From Synergistales bacterium Syner_01 (lineage in GTDB: Bacteria > Synergistota > Synergistia > Synergistales > Aminobacteriaceae), in assembly GCA_001604435.1 (NCBI GenBank), contig LVBO01000043.1, positions 1 to 12,476 on the forward strand: a DNA stretch of 12,476 bases, in the 5' to 3' direction. The translations under genes were made by a program, and so were the position numbers. Positions 1-7,000 of this stretch are shown in pieces; the stretch's first letter is position 1, and every line of letters begins with the position of its first letter. The notes under the pieces were generated by a model. It had not been told where the DNA came from. It worked only from the letters and a program-made list of their open reading frames with translations, and ran no database searches.

Positions 1-917
1 TCCCACGTCTCCATGATGTCGGCCCTCGCGACGACCGCGCCGAGGGGCAGACCGGAGGCGATGGCCTTCCCCATCACGATCGCGTCGGGGACGACGTCGA
101 AGTTTTCTATGCCGAACCACTTGCCGGTGCGGCCGAACCCCTGCTGCACCTCCTCGGAGACGAGCAGGATCCCGTACTCGTCGCAGAGCTTTCGGAGGGA
201 CTGCATGTACTTCTTCGGCGGCACGACGAGCCCGGAGTCGCCCTGGATCGGCTCGATGACGATGGCGGCCGTCTCGTCGGGCGGGATATTCGTCGAGAAG
301 GCGATGCGGATCTGCTCGATGGCGTAGTCCGCGACCTCGTCCTCCGTCATCCCCGGGAAGGGAGTGCGGTAAACGTCGGGGTAGGGCACGTGGTAGATGT
401 CGGGGAGCAGCGGCCCGAGCCCCCGGTGCATCGGCAGGCTCACCGCGCTCATCGAGAGCGCGCCGTAGGTGCTCCCGTGGTAGGCGCGGAGGTAGGCCAG
501 TATCTTCGGGCGCTTCGTCGCGATGCGCGCCAGCTTGATGACGCCGTCGTTGGCGTCGGAACCGGCGAGACCGTAGTATGCGCGCTTCCGGTAGTCGCCG
601 GGAGTGATCGCGATCAGCTCCTTCGTCAGGTCGATCAGCGGCTCGTGGTACATATAGACGTGCGTATAGAGGATGAGCTCTTCCGTCTGCTTCTTGATCG
701 CCTCGACCACCTTCGGATGGCAGTGTCCGGTGTTGATTGCCCCGGCGCTTGAAAGCATGTCGATGTAGGAGTTGCCGTCGACGTCCTCCACGACTGCGCC
801 GCGCCCCCTGCGGACGACCAGAGGGTAGTAGGGGAGCTTCGCCGCGGGGGAGGTAATGGCTTTGTCCTCCTCCACAAGACGGAGACATTGACTGATATCC
901 TTTTTCCGGGGGAACAT
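1..917 (-). CDS. Class III PLP enzyme (aminotransferase or amino-acid 2-epimerase type), C-terminus beyond window
   Basis: Partial gene: about 305 N-terminal residues are visible and the rest lies past the left edge (the family usually has about 430-450). It is a fold-type I class III PLP enzyme. Visible motifs are DVDGNSYID (after about 40 residues), GSDAND (G119-S120-D121, the phosphate-binding turn), YHGSTYG, IEPIQGD, EEVQQGFGRTGKWF and the probable Schiff-base lysine K284 in VMGKAIASGLPLGAVV. Odd point: the usual DEVQ aspartate, which contacts the PLP ring nitrogen, reads Glu255 (EEVQ). GSDAND, the YHGSTYG context and the HVPYPDVYR stretch recall lactobacillal isoleucine 2-epimerase, judged from memory only, so either transamination or racemisation is possible. 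Start: ATG at 917 is 12 bases from the AAAGGAG ribosome site; ATG at 929 abuts it and is less likely. It follows dctP after a terminator, so it is probably expressed by read-through from the ortAB-dctQMP operon. Confidence 0.88.
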   Translation of the reverse strand, partial: MFPRKKDISQCLRLVEEDKAITSPAAKLPYYPLVVRRGRGAVVEDVDGNSYIDMLSSAGAINTGHCHPKVVEAIKKQTEELILYTHVYMYHEPLIDLTKELIAITPGDYRKRAYYGLAGSDANDGVIKLARIATKRPKILAYLRAYHGSTYGALSMSAVSLPMHRGLGPLLPDIYHVPYPDVYRTPFPGMTEDEVADYAIEQIRIAFSTNIPPDETAAIVIEPIQGDSGLVVPPKKYMQSLRKLCDEYGILLVSEEVQQGFGRTGKWFGIENFDVVPDAIVMGKAIASGLPLGAVVARADIMETW

Positions 918-936
918 TCCTGCGGTCATCTCCTTT

Positions 937-970
937 AAAAAAGGGCGGAAGGCATGCGCGCCCTCCGCCC
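937..970 (-). terminator. Intrinsic terminator between dctP and the class III enzyme gene
   Basis: Arms 943-949 and 964-970 form a perfect 7-bp stem (GGGCGGA with TCCGCCC). One mismatch and three further pairs follow inside, closing a 6-base loop. On the minus strand the stem is followed at once by six T (942-937). The hairpin starts 17 bases after the dctP stop. The T tract runs straight into AAAGGAG (936-930), the ribosome site of the next gene. It should therefore lower, rather than abolish, expression of the downstream gene unless a separate promoter exists. Confidence 0.8.
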
Positions 971-987
971 CTTCGCGCGTTTCGGAA

Positions 988-2019
988 TCAGCGGGCTATT
1001 CCGGATTCCTTGTAGATTCTGTCCATAAGCTCCTTACCCACGAGCTCCTCCATCTTGGGCCATACGACCTTGCGGACGTGTGTGGCGAGCGTGTCGAGCT
1101 CCTCCTGGGAAAGCTTCACGATGGTCCAGCCGTACTCCTTGACCAGCTTCTGACGGTACTCTTCATCGTACTCCTCGGCGCGTTCCCACTGGATGTCCGA
1201 CTCTTCCTGGGCGGCCTGCAGCATGACGGCCTGATCCTCGGGAGAGATTTTATTCCAGATATCCATGTTGACCGCGAACCACCAGGACTCGAAGAAGTCG
1301 TTATACTGAATCCAGACCTTGTTGACGTCCTTGAACTGCCACCCCTGGAAGGGAGGTCCGCCCATCTGGCCGTCGGCGATGCCGGTCTGAATGGCGCTGT
1401 AGGCCTCGGCGTAGGGTATCGGAGTCGCGATGTAGCCGAGGGCTTCGTAGGTCCACTCGCACGGTTTGATCGGCATGACGCGGACTTTCATTCCGTGGGA
1501 TGCGCCGGGCTCGGTGTACTTCTCCGGAACCTTGTTGAGAGAGACTCCGGACATGCCGATGGGAACCACGGAGAGGGCCATGATGTTGTGCTTCGCCCAC
1601 AGGTCCTGGATGATCTTGTACGCCCATCCGTCGGGGCCGTAGACCTTCTGGGCCTCTTCCGCGTTCGTGACGATGTAGGGGAAGTAGTAGGCCAGGTTCA
1701 GCTGCGGGTCGAAGTTCGCGTTGGCCTGCGCCATGCTCATCTCGATCGTGCCGCGCTGCACCATTTCGAAGATCTCGGTCCAGTCGCCGAGAACGCCGCC
1801 GGAGAAGACGTCGACCTTGATCCTGCCCTCGGTGCGGTCGAAGACTTTCTGCGCGAAGGACTTGGCCCTCAGGTCATAGTCGCTGTCGACGGGATGTACC
1901 TGTGCCAGTCGCATCGTGAACAGAGGATCGGCGGCCGATGCCATTCCGAAGAAGGCGAAGAGAAACGATAGAGTGACGAGACACACGATAATCCGCTTCG
2001 TTTTACTTGTAAACGTCAT
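988..2019 (-). CDS. dctP: TRAP transporter solute-binding protein, DctP family
   Basis: Periplasmic substrate-binding subunit (P) of a tripartite ATP-independent periplasmic transporter, 343 residues, normal for the family. Residues 1-29 form a signal peptide: basic start with KTKR, hydrophobic core, then ASA with likely cleavage before A30-D31. The mature protein has the DctP layout. Arg180 in MKVRVMP matches the conserved arginine that holds the substrate carboxylate, and it is followed by the EAYSAIQTGIADGQ block (about 205-218). The substrate cannot be read from sequence; the neighbouring genes point to an amino acid or amino/keto acid. ATG at 2019 has a strong AAAGGAGG site about 7 bases upstream. 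It is last of the dctQ-dctM-dctP run, 109 bases after dctM. That gap is longer than the others in the operon and holds a small CTTAT/ATAAG inverted repeat (2046-2058) that could be an RNA processing or stability site. Confidence 0.95.
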   Translation of the reverse strand: MTFTSKTKRIIVCLVTLSFLFAFFGMASAADPLFTMRLAQVHPVDSDYDLRAKSFAQKVFDRTEGRIKVDVFSGGVLGDWTEIFEMVQRGTIEMSMAQANANFDPQLNLAYYFPYIVTNAEEAQKVYGPDGWAYKIIQDLWAKHNIMALSVVPIGMSGVSLNKVPEKYTEPGASHGMKVRVMPIKPCEWTYEALGYIATPIPYAEAYSAIQTGIADGQMGGPPFQGWQFKDVNKVWIQYNDFFESWWFAVNMDIWNKISPEDQAVMLQAAQEESDIQWERAEEYDEEYRQKLVKEYGWTIVKLSQEELDTLATHVRKVVWPKMEELVGKELMDRIYKESGIAR

Positions 2020-2128
2020 GATATCCCTCCTTTTGAATATGTATCCTTATCCGATAAGACGCTTGTCCGTGCGCGTTCCTTTACGTTTCGGGCCCCGGCA
2101 TCGCCTCCTCCCGCAGTGTATGGCGTCG

Positions 2129-3433
2129 CTACTTGATTCCCATGATCAGCCGGGGAAGGAAGAGGGAGAGGTCCGGCAGATAGGTGGTCAGGATGATCAC
2201 GGGGATGAATCCGAAGATCATGTAGATCAGCGCCGGTTTCATGTACTCGTCGACCTGCACCCCTCCGACGCGGCCTCCGAGGTAGAGGATCGGCGCCGTC
2301 GGCGGCGTCACGTTGCCGAGGCCGAGGTTCGTCCCCAGGATGGCGGCGAAATGGATCGGATGCACGCCGATGCGGAGCATCAAGGGCATCAGGAGCGGCG
2401 CCGCGAGCATCGTGCCGCTGAGGTCGTCCATCAGCATGCCGATGATGACAAGAAAGATGTTCACCATGAAGAGGATGACGTACTTGTTGTCCGACGTGCT
2501 CAGCAGGAAGTTCGCTATTTTCATCGGTACCTGCTGCATCGTGTAGAGGCGCCCGAGGATGGTGACGAAGAAGAGCATCAGGACGATGACGCCGCTCGTC
2601 GTCGCCGCCGACTTAAGCGAGCGGAACATGATGCCCGGTTTCAGCTCCTTGTGGACGAAGAAGCCTATGATCACCGCATAGAGCACCGCGACCGCCGCGG
2701 CTTCGGTGGGCGTGGTGACGCCGCCGTAGATGCCGCCGAGGATGATGATCGGCATCAGCAGACTCCAGATGCCCTTGCGCGTGGCCTTCAGAATCATCTT
2801 GTTTCTTTCGGGCTTGGGCAGCGGATCGTCGACCTTGATCGCGGGGAATCTGCCGACCATGACGTAGTTGATGACGCAGAAGATCGTCGTGGTCAGGACG
2901 CCCGGCACGACGGTGGAGAGGAAGCATGCCGCGACGGACTGTTGCGTCACCCACCCGTAGAGGATCATCGGGACGCTCGGTGGGATCAGCTGGCCGAGCA
3001 CCGAGGCGCAGCTCAGCATTCCGGTCGAGTAGCCGCGCGGGTAGCCCAGCTTTTCGAGGCGGGGGATCATGATGCCTCCGATGCACGCCACCGCCGAGGA
3101 AGCGGTTCCGGAGATCGCGCCGAAGATGGCGCACGCGACGATGCTCGCCGCGCCCATGCCTCCCCGCATGCGTCCGAGCATGGAGTTCGCGAAGTTCGTC
3201 AGACGCTCGGCGATGCCCGCGGAGCTCATCAGCGCCCCGGCGATGATGAAGAACGGAATGGAAAGAATGGTCAGAGAGTTCAGCCCCCGGAACCCGATGG
3301 TCATCAGGAACGAGAAGTCCGGGAAATAGATGACGCCCATGTAGATAGCGGCCAGCATGAAGCAGAACGGCACCGGAATGCCGACGACGATGGATGAAAT
3401 CAGAATGAGAAGATCGACAACGATATGATCCAT
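2129..3433 (-). CDS. dctM: TRAP transporter large membrane subunit, DctM family
   Basis: Large inner-membrane (M) subunit that carries out ion-coupled transport, 434 residues, full length for DctM. The protein is strongly hydrophobic throughout, with many predicted membrane helices (the family has about twelve). Family signatures are present: LGQLIPPSVPMILYG in the first half and NLGLGNVTPPTAPILYLGG in the second. These are the paired PPS/PPT re-entrant segments of the ion-transporter superfamily. ATG at 3433 is preceded by AAGGAGG about 7 bases away. It lies 21 bases after dctQ and is clearly co-transcribed with it. Together with DctQ and DctP it makes a complete three-part importer inside the ortAB operon, which suggests that it takes up a substrate for this catabolic island. 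No truncation or frameshift is seen. Confidence 0.96.
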   Translation of the reverse strand: MDHIVVDLLILISSIVVGIPVPFCFMLAAIYMGVIYFPDFSFLMTIGFRGLNSLTILSIPFFIIAGALMSSAGIAERLTNFANSMLGRMRGGMGAASIVACAIFGAISGTASSAVACIGGIMIPRLEKLGYPRGYSTGMLSCASVLGQLIPPSVPMILYGWVTQQSVAACFLSTVVPGVLTTTIFCVINYVMVGRFPAIKVDDPLPKPERNKMILKATRKGIWSLLMPIIILGGIYGGVTTPTEAAAVAVLYAVIIGFFVHKELKPGIMFRSLKSAATTSGVIVLMLFFVTILGRLYTMQQVPMKIANFLLSTSDNKYVILFMVNIFLVIIGMLMDDLSGTMLAAPLLMPLMLRIGVHPIHFAAILGTNLGLGNVTPPTAPILYLGGRVGGVQVDEYMKPALIYMIFGFIPVIILTTYLPDLSLFLPRLIMGIK

Positions 3434-3454
3434 AACGGTCCTCCTTCGGCGCCG

Positions 3455-3985
3455 CTATTCATCGTACGGCGCCTTGGGCAGGACGAGGGCCGGTTTCCCG
3501 AGCGCCCGCCGGGCGTGGTCGACGAATTCGATGAAAAAATAAAAAGCCATGAGCGCCGCGGAGACGAGCAGGCTCATCTGCGCGTAGTACATGGGGATCA
3601 TGAGGGCCGGCGAGAGTTCACGCGACTTGAGAGACCATGTGATATAGTTCCAGCACCAGTTGGTCATCACGCAGGCCAATACGAAGGTCGCCAGGGAGAC
3701 GAACGTCTGGATCGCCGAGTAGACGCGCCGGTTTTTGATCACCGAGTGCAGAAGATCGGCCCGGATGTGGTTCCGCTCGCGGGAACCCGACGCCGCGCCC
3801 ATCATGTACATCCAGAAGCCGGTCATGGTGGCCAGCTCCTCGACGCCCATGAGCGGCAGCTTGAAGATGTAGCGGAGCGCGACCTGCGTGAGCACCAGCG
3901 TCACCAGAATGATCGTGCTCGTTATCATGATCGCGTTTTCCGCCTTCCTGAGAAAGACCCATAGCAAGTCGAAAAGCCGTTTCAT
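3455..3985 (-). CDS. dctQ: TRAP transporter small membrane subunit, DctQ family
   Basis: Small membrane (Q) subunit that pairs with DctM, 176 residues with four hydrophobic segments (about 18-38, 50-66, 88-110 and 128-150). The DctQ signature is visible: VALRYIFKLPLMGVEELATMTGFWMYMMGAA, then an ERNHIRADLL stretch equivalent to the usual R-x-x-x-HI-x-x-D motif after the second helix. ATG at 3985 is preceded by GAGGAG. The gene begins 27 bases after the ortB stop codon and ends 21 bases before dctM, so transporter and thiolase genes form one operon. Its presence as a separate gene shows that this is a classic three-gene TRAP system and not a Q-M fusion. Confidence 0.95.
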   Translation of the reverse strand: MKRLFDLLWVFLRKAENAIMITSTIILVTLVLTQVALRYIFKLPLMGVEELATMTGFWMYMMGAASGSRERNHIRADLLHSVIKNRRVYSAIQTFVSLATFVLACVMTNWCWNYITWSLKSRELSPALMIPMYYAQMSLLVSAALMAFYFFIEFVDHARRALGKPALVLPKAPYDE

Positions 3986-4012
3986 ATTTTCACGCTCCTC
4001 GTAGTGGATCGG

Positions 4013-5422
4013 TCATCCGAGACGTTTCAGGACGTCGGCGACGTACTCCGTGTCCCGGCGGACTTCCGCGGCGAGAAAAGCGATATCTTCCTGCGAAAGG
4101 TCCGACGGATGAAGCTCGGCGAACTTCAGTGCGTTGCGGATCAGGGAGACGCGCATCGGATTCAAGTCCATCTCCTTGGCCTTGATGAGGTTCGGGTGCG
4201 AAGGGAGGACGATGTTCGTCCCGGCCTTCTCCGTCGCGGGATCGCCCGTTTCGACGCGGACGCCGTTCTCCTTGGCGAAGGCGAGCTGCGCGTAGTGGTG
4301 CTTTCCCGCCCCCGTGTACTCCGTCTCCTGCACGACGACGAGATCGTCCTCGCCGTACTCCTGCGCGATGGAGAACGCCGCCGCCAGCGCGGTGTTCCCC
4401 GCCGGGCCGCGCTCGAGTCCTTCCAGGACCGAGAGCGCTTCCGTGATGTAGAAGACCTCCCCCTGGTTCACGGTGACGTACCGCTCCATGTAGCGAAGGG
4501 GTCTTGCCGCGTTCCGGGGGACGTCCGACCTGTCCGGCCACGTGGCGAACGGCACGCCGAACCCCGTGTGCCCGGTGGTGAACGACTTGAGGTTGAAGTC
4601 GCGGTCGCTGGCCATGTGCAGCCCCTCGAGGTTCACGCTCGCGCCGATGACGTCCACGCTCTGCGCGCCCGCCTTGATCAGCCCCCTCGCCGTGCCGGTG
4701 ATGTTGCCTCCCCCGGCGTGGGTGATCACGATGGCCGCGGGGAGCTTTCCGTGCCGCTCGCGGCACTGCTCGGCGATCTCGTAGCCCAATGTCTCGATGC
4801 CGGCGATGCTCAGCGGCGTGTAGAGGGACGCGTTGAAATACCCCGTCTCCTCCAGCGCGAGAAGAAGGTAGTAGAAGAGTTCGGGGCCGACGCTCGTCTG
4901 CACGACTTCCGCGCCGTACGCCTCGCACTTTCTCGTCTTCTCGACGATCTCCGGCTGTCCGCGCCCGAGGCTGTCGAAGACCTCCTGCACGATGATCGTC
5001 TTCAGGTTGCGCATGTTCGCCTGCGAGACCAGCGCCGCTCCGTAGTTCCCGCTGGTCGCGGCGGCGACGCCCTTGAACCCTTTCGACTCCGCGAAGAAGC
5101 AGGACATGGAGGCCCTTCTGTCCTTGAAGCTCCCGGAGGGGTTGGCCGCCTCGTCCTTCAGCAGGATCCGCGCGCCTTTCCCCTTGGGAGCGAGAGAGCG
5201 CGCCGTCTTCGTCATGTTGCGAAGTTCGATCAGCGGCGTGTCCCCCACGTGGACGTCGCGTTGAATTTGCCGGATGCGGTCGAGCGTATAGCCGTACTGG
5301 TTCATCATCGCCTCGTAGTCGAAGGCGATCTTCCCCGTCTCGAACTGATCGTAGTCGATCAGAAGAGAGCGCTTCATGATCTCGTTCTTGCGCGCCATCA
5401 CATCCGCGTACGAATTACTCAT
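4013..5422 (-). CDS. ortB: 2-amino-4-oxopentanoate thiolase, beta (PLP) subunit
   Basis: Catalytic subunit of 2-amino-4-ketopentanoate thiolase, which splits 2-amino-4-oxopentanoate with CoA into acetyl-CoA and alanine, the last step of oxidative ornithine fermentation. It has 469 residues, as expected for OrtB. The fold is type II PLP (threonine-synthase-like): VGDTPLIEL near residues 59-67, Schiff-base lysine K100 in NPSGSFKDRRAS, the TSGNYGAA substrate loop, and the glycine-rich HAGGGNITGTARG phosphate site. ATG at 5422 (MSNSYADV) is chosen because GGAGGG lies 6 bases upstream and the start overlaps the ortA stop by 8 bases. The longer open frame up to 5593 runs through ortA and is not used. 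Alternative reading: a generic threonine-synthase-like enzyme. The OrtA partner and ord nearby make OrtB much more likely. Confidence 0.93.
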   Translation of the reverse strand: MSNSYADVMARKNEIMKRSLLIDYDQFETGKIAFDYEAMMNQYGYTLDRIRQIQRDVHVGDTPLIELRNMTKTARSLAPKGKGARILLKDEAANPSGSFKDRRASMSCFFAESKGFKGVAAATSGNYGAALVSQANMRNLKTIIVQEVFDSLGRGQPEIVEKTRKCEAYGAEVVQTSVGPELFYYLLLALEETGYFNASLYTPLSIAGIETLGYEIAEQCRERHGKLPAAIVITHAGGGNITGTARGLIKAGAQSVDVIGASVNLEGLHMASDRDFNLKSFTTGHTGFGVPFATWPDRSDVPRNAARPLRYMERYVTVNQGEVFYITEALSVLEGLERGPAGNTALAAAFSIAQEYGEDDLVVVQETEYTGAGKHHYAQLAFAKENGVRVETGDPATEKAGTNIVLPSHPNLIKAKEMDLNPMRVSLIRNALKFAELHPSDLSQEDIAFLAAEVRRDTEYVADVLKRLG

Positions 5423-5711
5423 CGTTTTCCCTCCAGAGAGAGCGCAAAAAATCCCCGAGTCCGATGAACTCCGGTATCTGCGGTCCGAAAGAGTGCGTAT
5501 AGGGAGGGTTTTCCGCCGTCGCGACGCCGGTGAGCGTCCGCCCGCAGACCGTCGTGACCGATACTGTTTCTCCGATGGAGGCGTCTTTTTCAAGACAGCC
5601 TTTCGCCCGCATACGGAGAGGAACGGCCCGGGTTTCCGCTGGAAGATGCGAGGGGCGTTCCTGCGGTTCCAAAAGGGTCCACTCTATCTGCACCCAGCTT
5701 CCTTTCTTCAC
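5415..5711 (-). CDS. ortA: 2-amino-4-oxopentanoate thiolase, alpha subunit
   Basis: Small partner subunit of the ornithine-pathway thiolase, 98 residues. It begins MKKGSWVQIEWTLL and contains ERPSHLPAETRAVPL, an IGETVSVTTVCGRTLTG stretch and a PPYTHSFG segment. I recognise this pattern from clostridial OrtA proteins (recalled, not searched). It has no PLP site and is thought to work only together with OrtB. The start is GTG at 5711: it is the only possible start after an in-frame TGA seven codons upstream, and the conserved KKGSWVQ begins right there. A GGAG lies 12 bases upstream, a rather long spacing. The end overlaps ortB by 8 bases, which suggests coupled translation. This is the first gene of the ortAB-dctQMP operon, with a promoter candidate about 90 bases upstream. 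Confidence 0.9.
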   Translation of the reverse strand: MKKGSWVQIEWTLLEPQERPSHLPAETRAVPLRMRAKGCLEKDASIGETVSVTTVCGRTLTGVATAENPPYTHSFGPQIPEFIGLGDFLRSLWRENDE

Positions 5712-5773
5712 TTTTCTTTCACGCTCCTGTCAGTCATGAAGGATTCCGTCCAAGTTTTCCTTACTTTGGAAGA

Positions 5774-5788
5774 ATGCAAATATGCAAA
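5774..5788. repeat. Tandem ATGCAAA direct repeat in the ortA leader
   Basis: Two copies of ATGCAAA (5774-5780 and 5782-5788) are separated by one base. The block also contains TGCA-AATA-TGCA. It lies just downstream of the predicted ortA transcription start (around 5792), a common place for a repressor site. No regulator can be assigned from sequence alone. Confidence 0.5.
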
Positions 5789-5798
5789 GAACACATGT

Positions 5799-5828
5799 AC
5801 GATACCTCATGCACAGAGACGATGTCAA
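5799..5828 (-). promoter_or_regulatory. Sigma-70 promoter candidate for ortAB-dctQMP
   Basis: On the minus strand a perfect TTGACA (5828-5823) is followed after 18 bases by TATCGT (5804-5799, four of six matches to TATAAT). The DNA upstream towards 5880 is AT-rich and could help RNA polymerase binding. The start would fall near 5792, giving a leader of about 80 bases before the ortA GTG. The whole 183-base gap (5712-5894) is visibly more AT-rich than the genes around it and shows no coding potential. Confidence 0.6.
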
Positions 5829-5894
5829 GTAAAATGGGAATTTCCGAATTCAGATGCGTATTCCAAAAATGATTTTTTAATTTACTTAATCCTT

Positions 5895-6944
5895 CTATGT
5901 GCTCTTAATGTCAGGATTTAAAAACTTGCGGAAGTCCGACAGGCGAGCCGACGGAACGGGAAGTTCGGGCATGGTGACGACGCCGCTCCGCGCCTTCAGC
6001 ACCTCCGGAATCATGTTCACCGCGATGGCCGCGGTTGCCAGCCCTCCGGGGATCTCCGGGACGATACCCATTCGAATGTCCGGCGTCCCGTCGATTTCGA
6101 TGAAATCCCCCGTCTCCACCCCTTCGAGGTCGGGGCGCACCTGCTGCGGGTGTTCGAGGACGATGCGCGCCGCTCCCCCGCTCCACCCCTCGGCTCGGTG
6201 GTTGCACCCGGCCACCCTGCCGGGGAGCACTTCGACGCTCTCCGTTTTCCGGTGCGTCCGGGAAACGATGGGCTCGATGGTCTCCCTGATTTCGTCGAGT
6301 TCGATCCCGAGCGACGAGGCGATCATGCTCACCGACTGTACGAAGCCGATGTGGCCGACGACGCTCCCGTCCCGCCTCCCGGCGTCGAATTCGTCGAGGC
6401 TTCTGCCCACCCCCTGCGTCTCCATCACGGTCGGGCCGAACGGCGAGAGATCGTTCACCCGCCGCGCTCGCACCGCCCGGATGTCGCTGCAAACGCCGGT
6501 GAGTGCGATGATCAGCGTGTCCAGCACGAATCCGGGATTGACCCCCGTTCCCAGCACCGTCACCCCGCGCGCTTTCGCGAGTCCGTCGATCGCGGCCGCC
6601 GTCTCCGGCGCCGTCCTCCACGGGTACGTCCACTCCTCCGCGATGGTGATCACGTTCTTTCCGCTCTCCACAAGCTCGCGCACATACCCCTCGGTCTCTC
6701 CGATGAACGAGGAGACGGCGAGCAGCGCGACGTCGGCTTCCGGAAGCGGAACGGAGACCCCGTCCGTCACGACGACGTCCGGAAAACGCTTCAGGCCGAA
6801 CAGCTCGCCCAGCGTTCTCCCGACCTTCTCAGGGTGCGAATCCGCCGCGCCGACGATCTCCACGCCTTCTTTCGCGTCGAGAATGCGCGCCATGAGCGAC
6901 CCCATGCTCCCCAACCCCCACACAACAACTCCGATCGGCTGCAT
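5895..6944 (-). CDS. ord: 2,4-diaminopentanoate dehydrogenase
   Basis: Oxidises (2R,4S)-2,4-diaminopentanoate to 2-amino-4-oxopentanoate, releasing ammonia and NAD(P)H; its product is the substrate of OrtAB. It has 349 residues, normal for Ord. The N-terminus carries a dinucleotide-binding turn GLGSMG (residues 10-15) after a beta strand, and a GTGVNPGF motif is at 132-138, as in dihydrodipicolinate-reductase-like amino-acid dehydrogenases. The start ATG at 6944 (MQPIGVVVWG) is supported by a G-rich GGGGGGAAG site 4-12 bases upstream and by the position of the Rossmann strand. The frame stays open much further upstream through the racemase gene, but that is a shadow. It follows the racemase gene after a tight terminator, and the ortAB promoter lies just downstream. 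Other family members act on saccharopine or lysine-pathway intermediates, but the ortAB context favours Ord. Confidence 0.9.
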   Translation of the reverse strand: MQPIGVVVWGLGSMGSLMARILDAKEGVEIVGAADSHPEKVGRTLGELFGLKRFPDVVVTDGVSVPLPEADVALLAVSSFIGETEGYVRELVESGKNVITIAEEWTYPWRTAPETAAAIDGLAKARGVTVLGTGVNPGFVLDTLIIALTGVCSDIRAVRARRVNDLSPFGPTVMETQGVGRSLDEFDAGRRDGSVVGHIGFVQSVSMIASSLGIELDEIRETIEPIVSRTHRKTESVEVLPGRVAGCNHRAEGWSGGAARIVLEHPQQVRPDLEGVETGDFIEIDGTPDIRMGIVPEIPGGLATAAIAVNMIPEVLKARSGVVTMPELPVPSARLSDFRKFLNPDIKST

Positions 6945-6957
6945 CGTCTTCCCCCCG

Positions 6958-6993
6958 AAAAAACGCTCCGGCCGGACAGTTCCGGACGGAGCG
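6958..6993 (-). terminator. Intrinsic terminator between the racemase gene and ord
   Basis: Arms 6964-6976 and 6981-6993 pair in seven bp (CGCTCCG with CGGAGCG), one mismatch, then five bp (CCGGA with TCCGG), around a 4-base loop. Six T follow on the minus strand (6963-6958). The hairpin starts 7 bases after the racemase stop. The ord start codon is only 13 bases beyond the T tract, leaving no room for a promoter between them. Ord must be expressed by read-through or from a promoter inside the racemase gene. Confidence 0.85.
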
Positions 6994-7000
6994 GGCATTA

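Noticed and set aside
1916..3397. 493-codon plus-strand open frame
   Set aside because: Antisense to dctM and the dctP start. The product is a charged, low-complexity run rich in D, H, R and E, and the opposite strand encodes a typical membrane protein.
4004..5467. 487-codon plus-strand open frame
   Set aside because: Antisense to ortB, which has intact PLP-enzyme motifs and a proper ribosome site.
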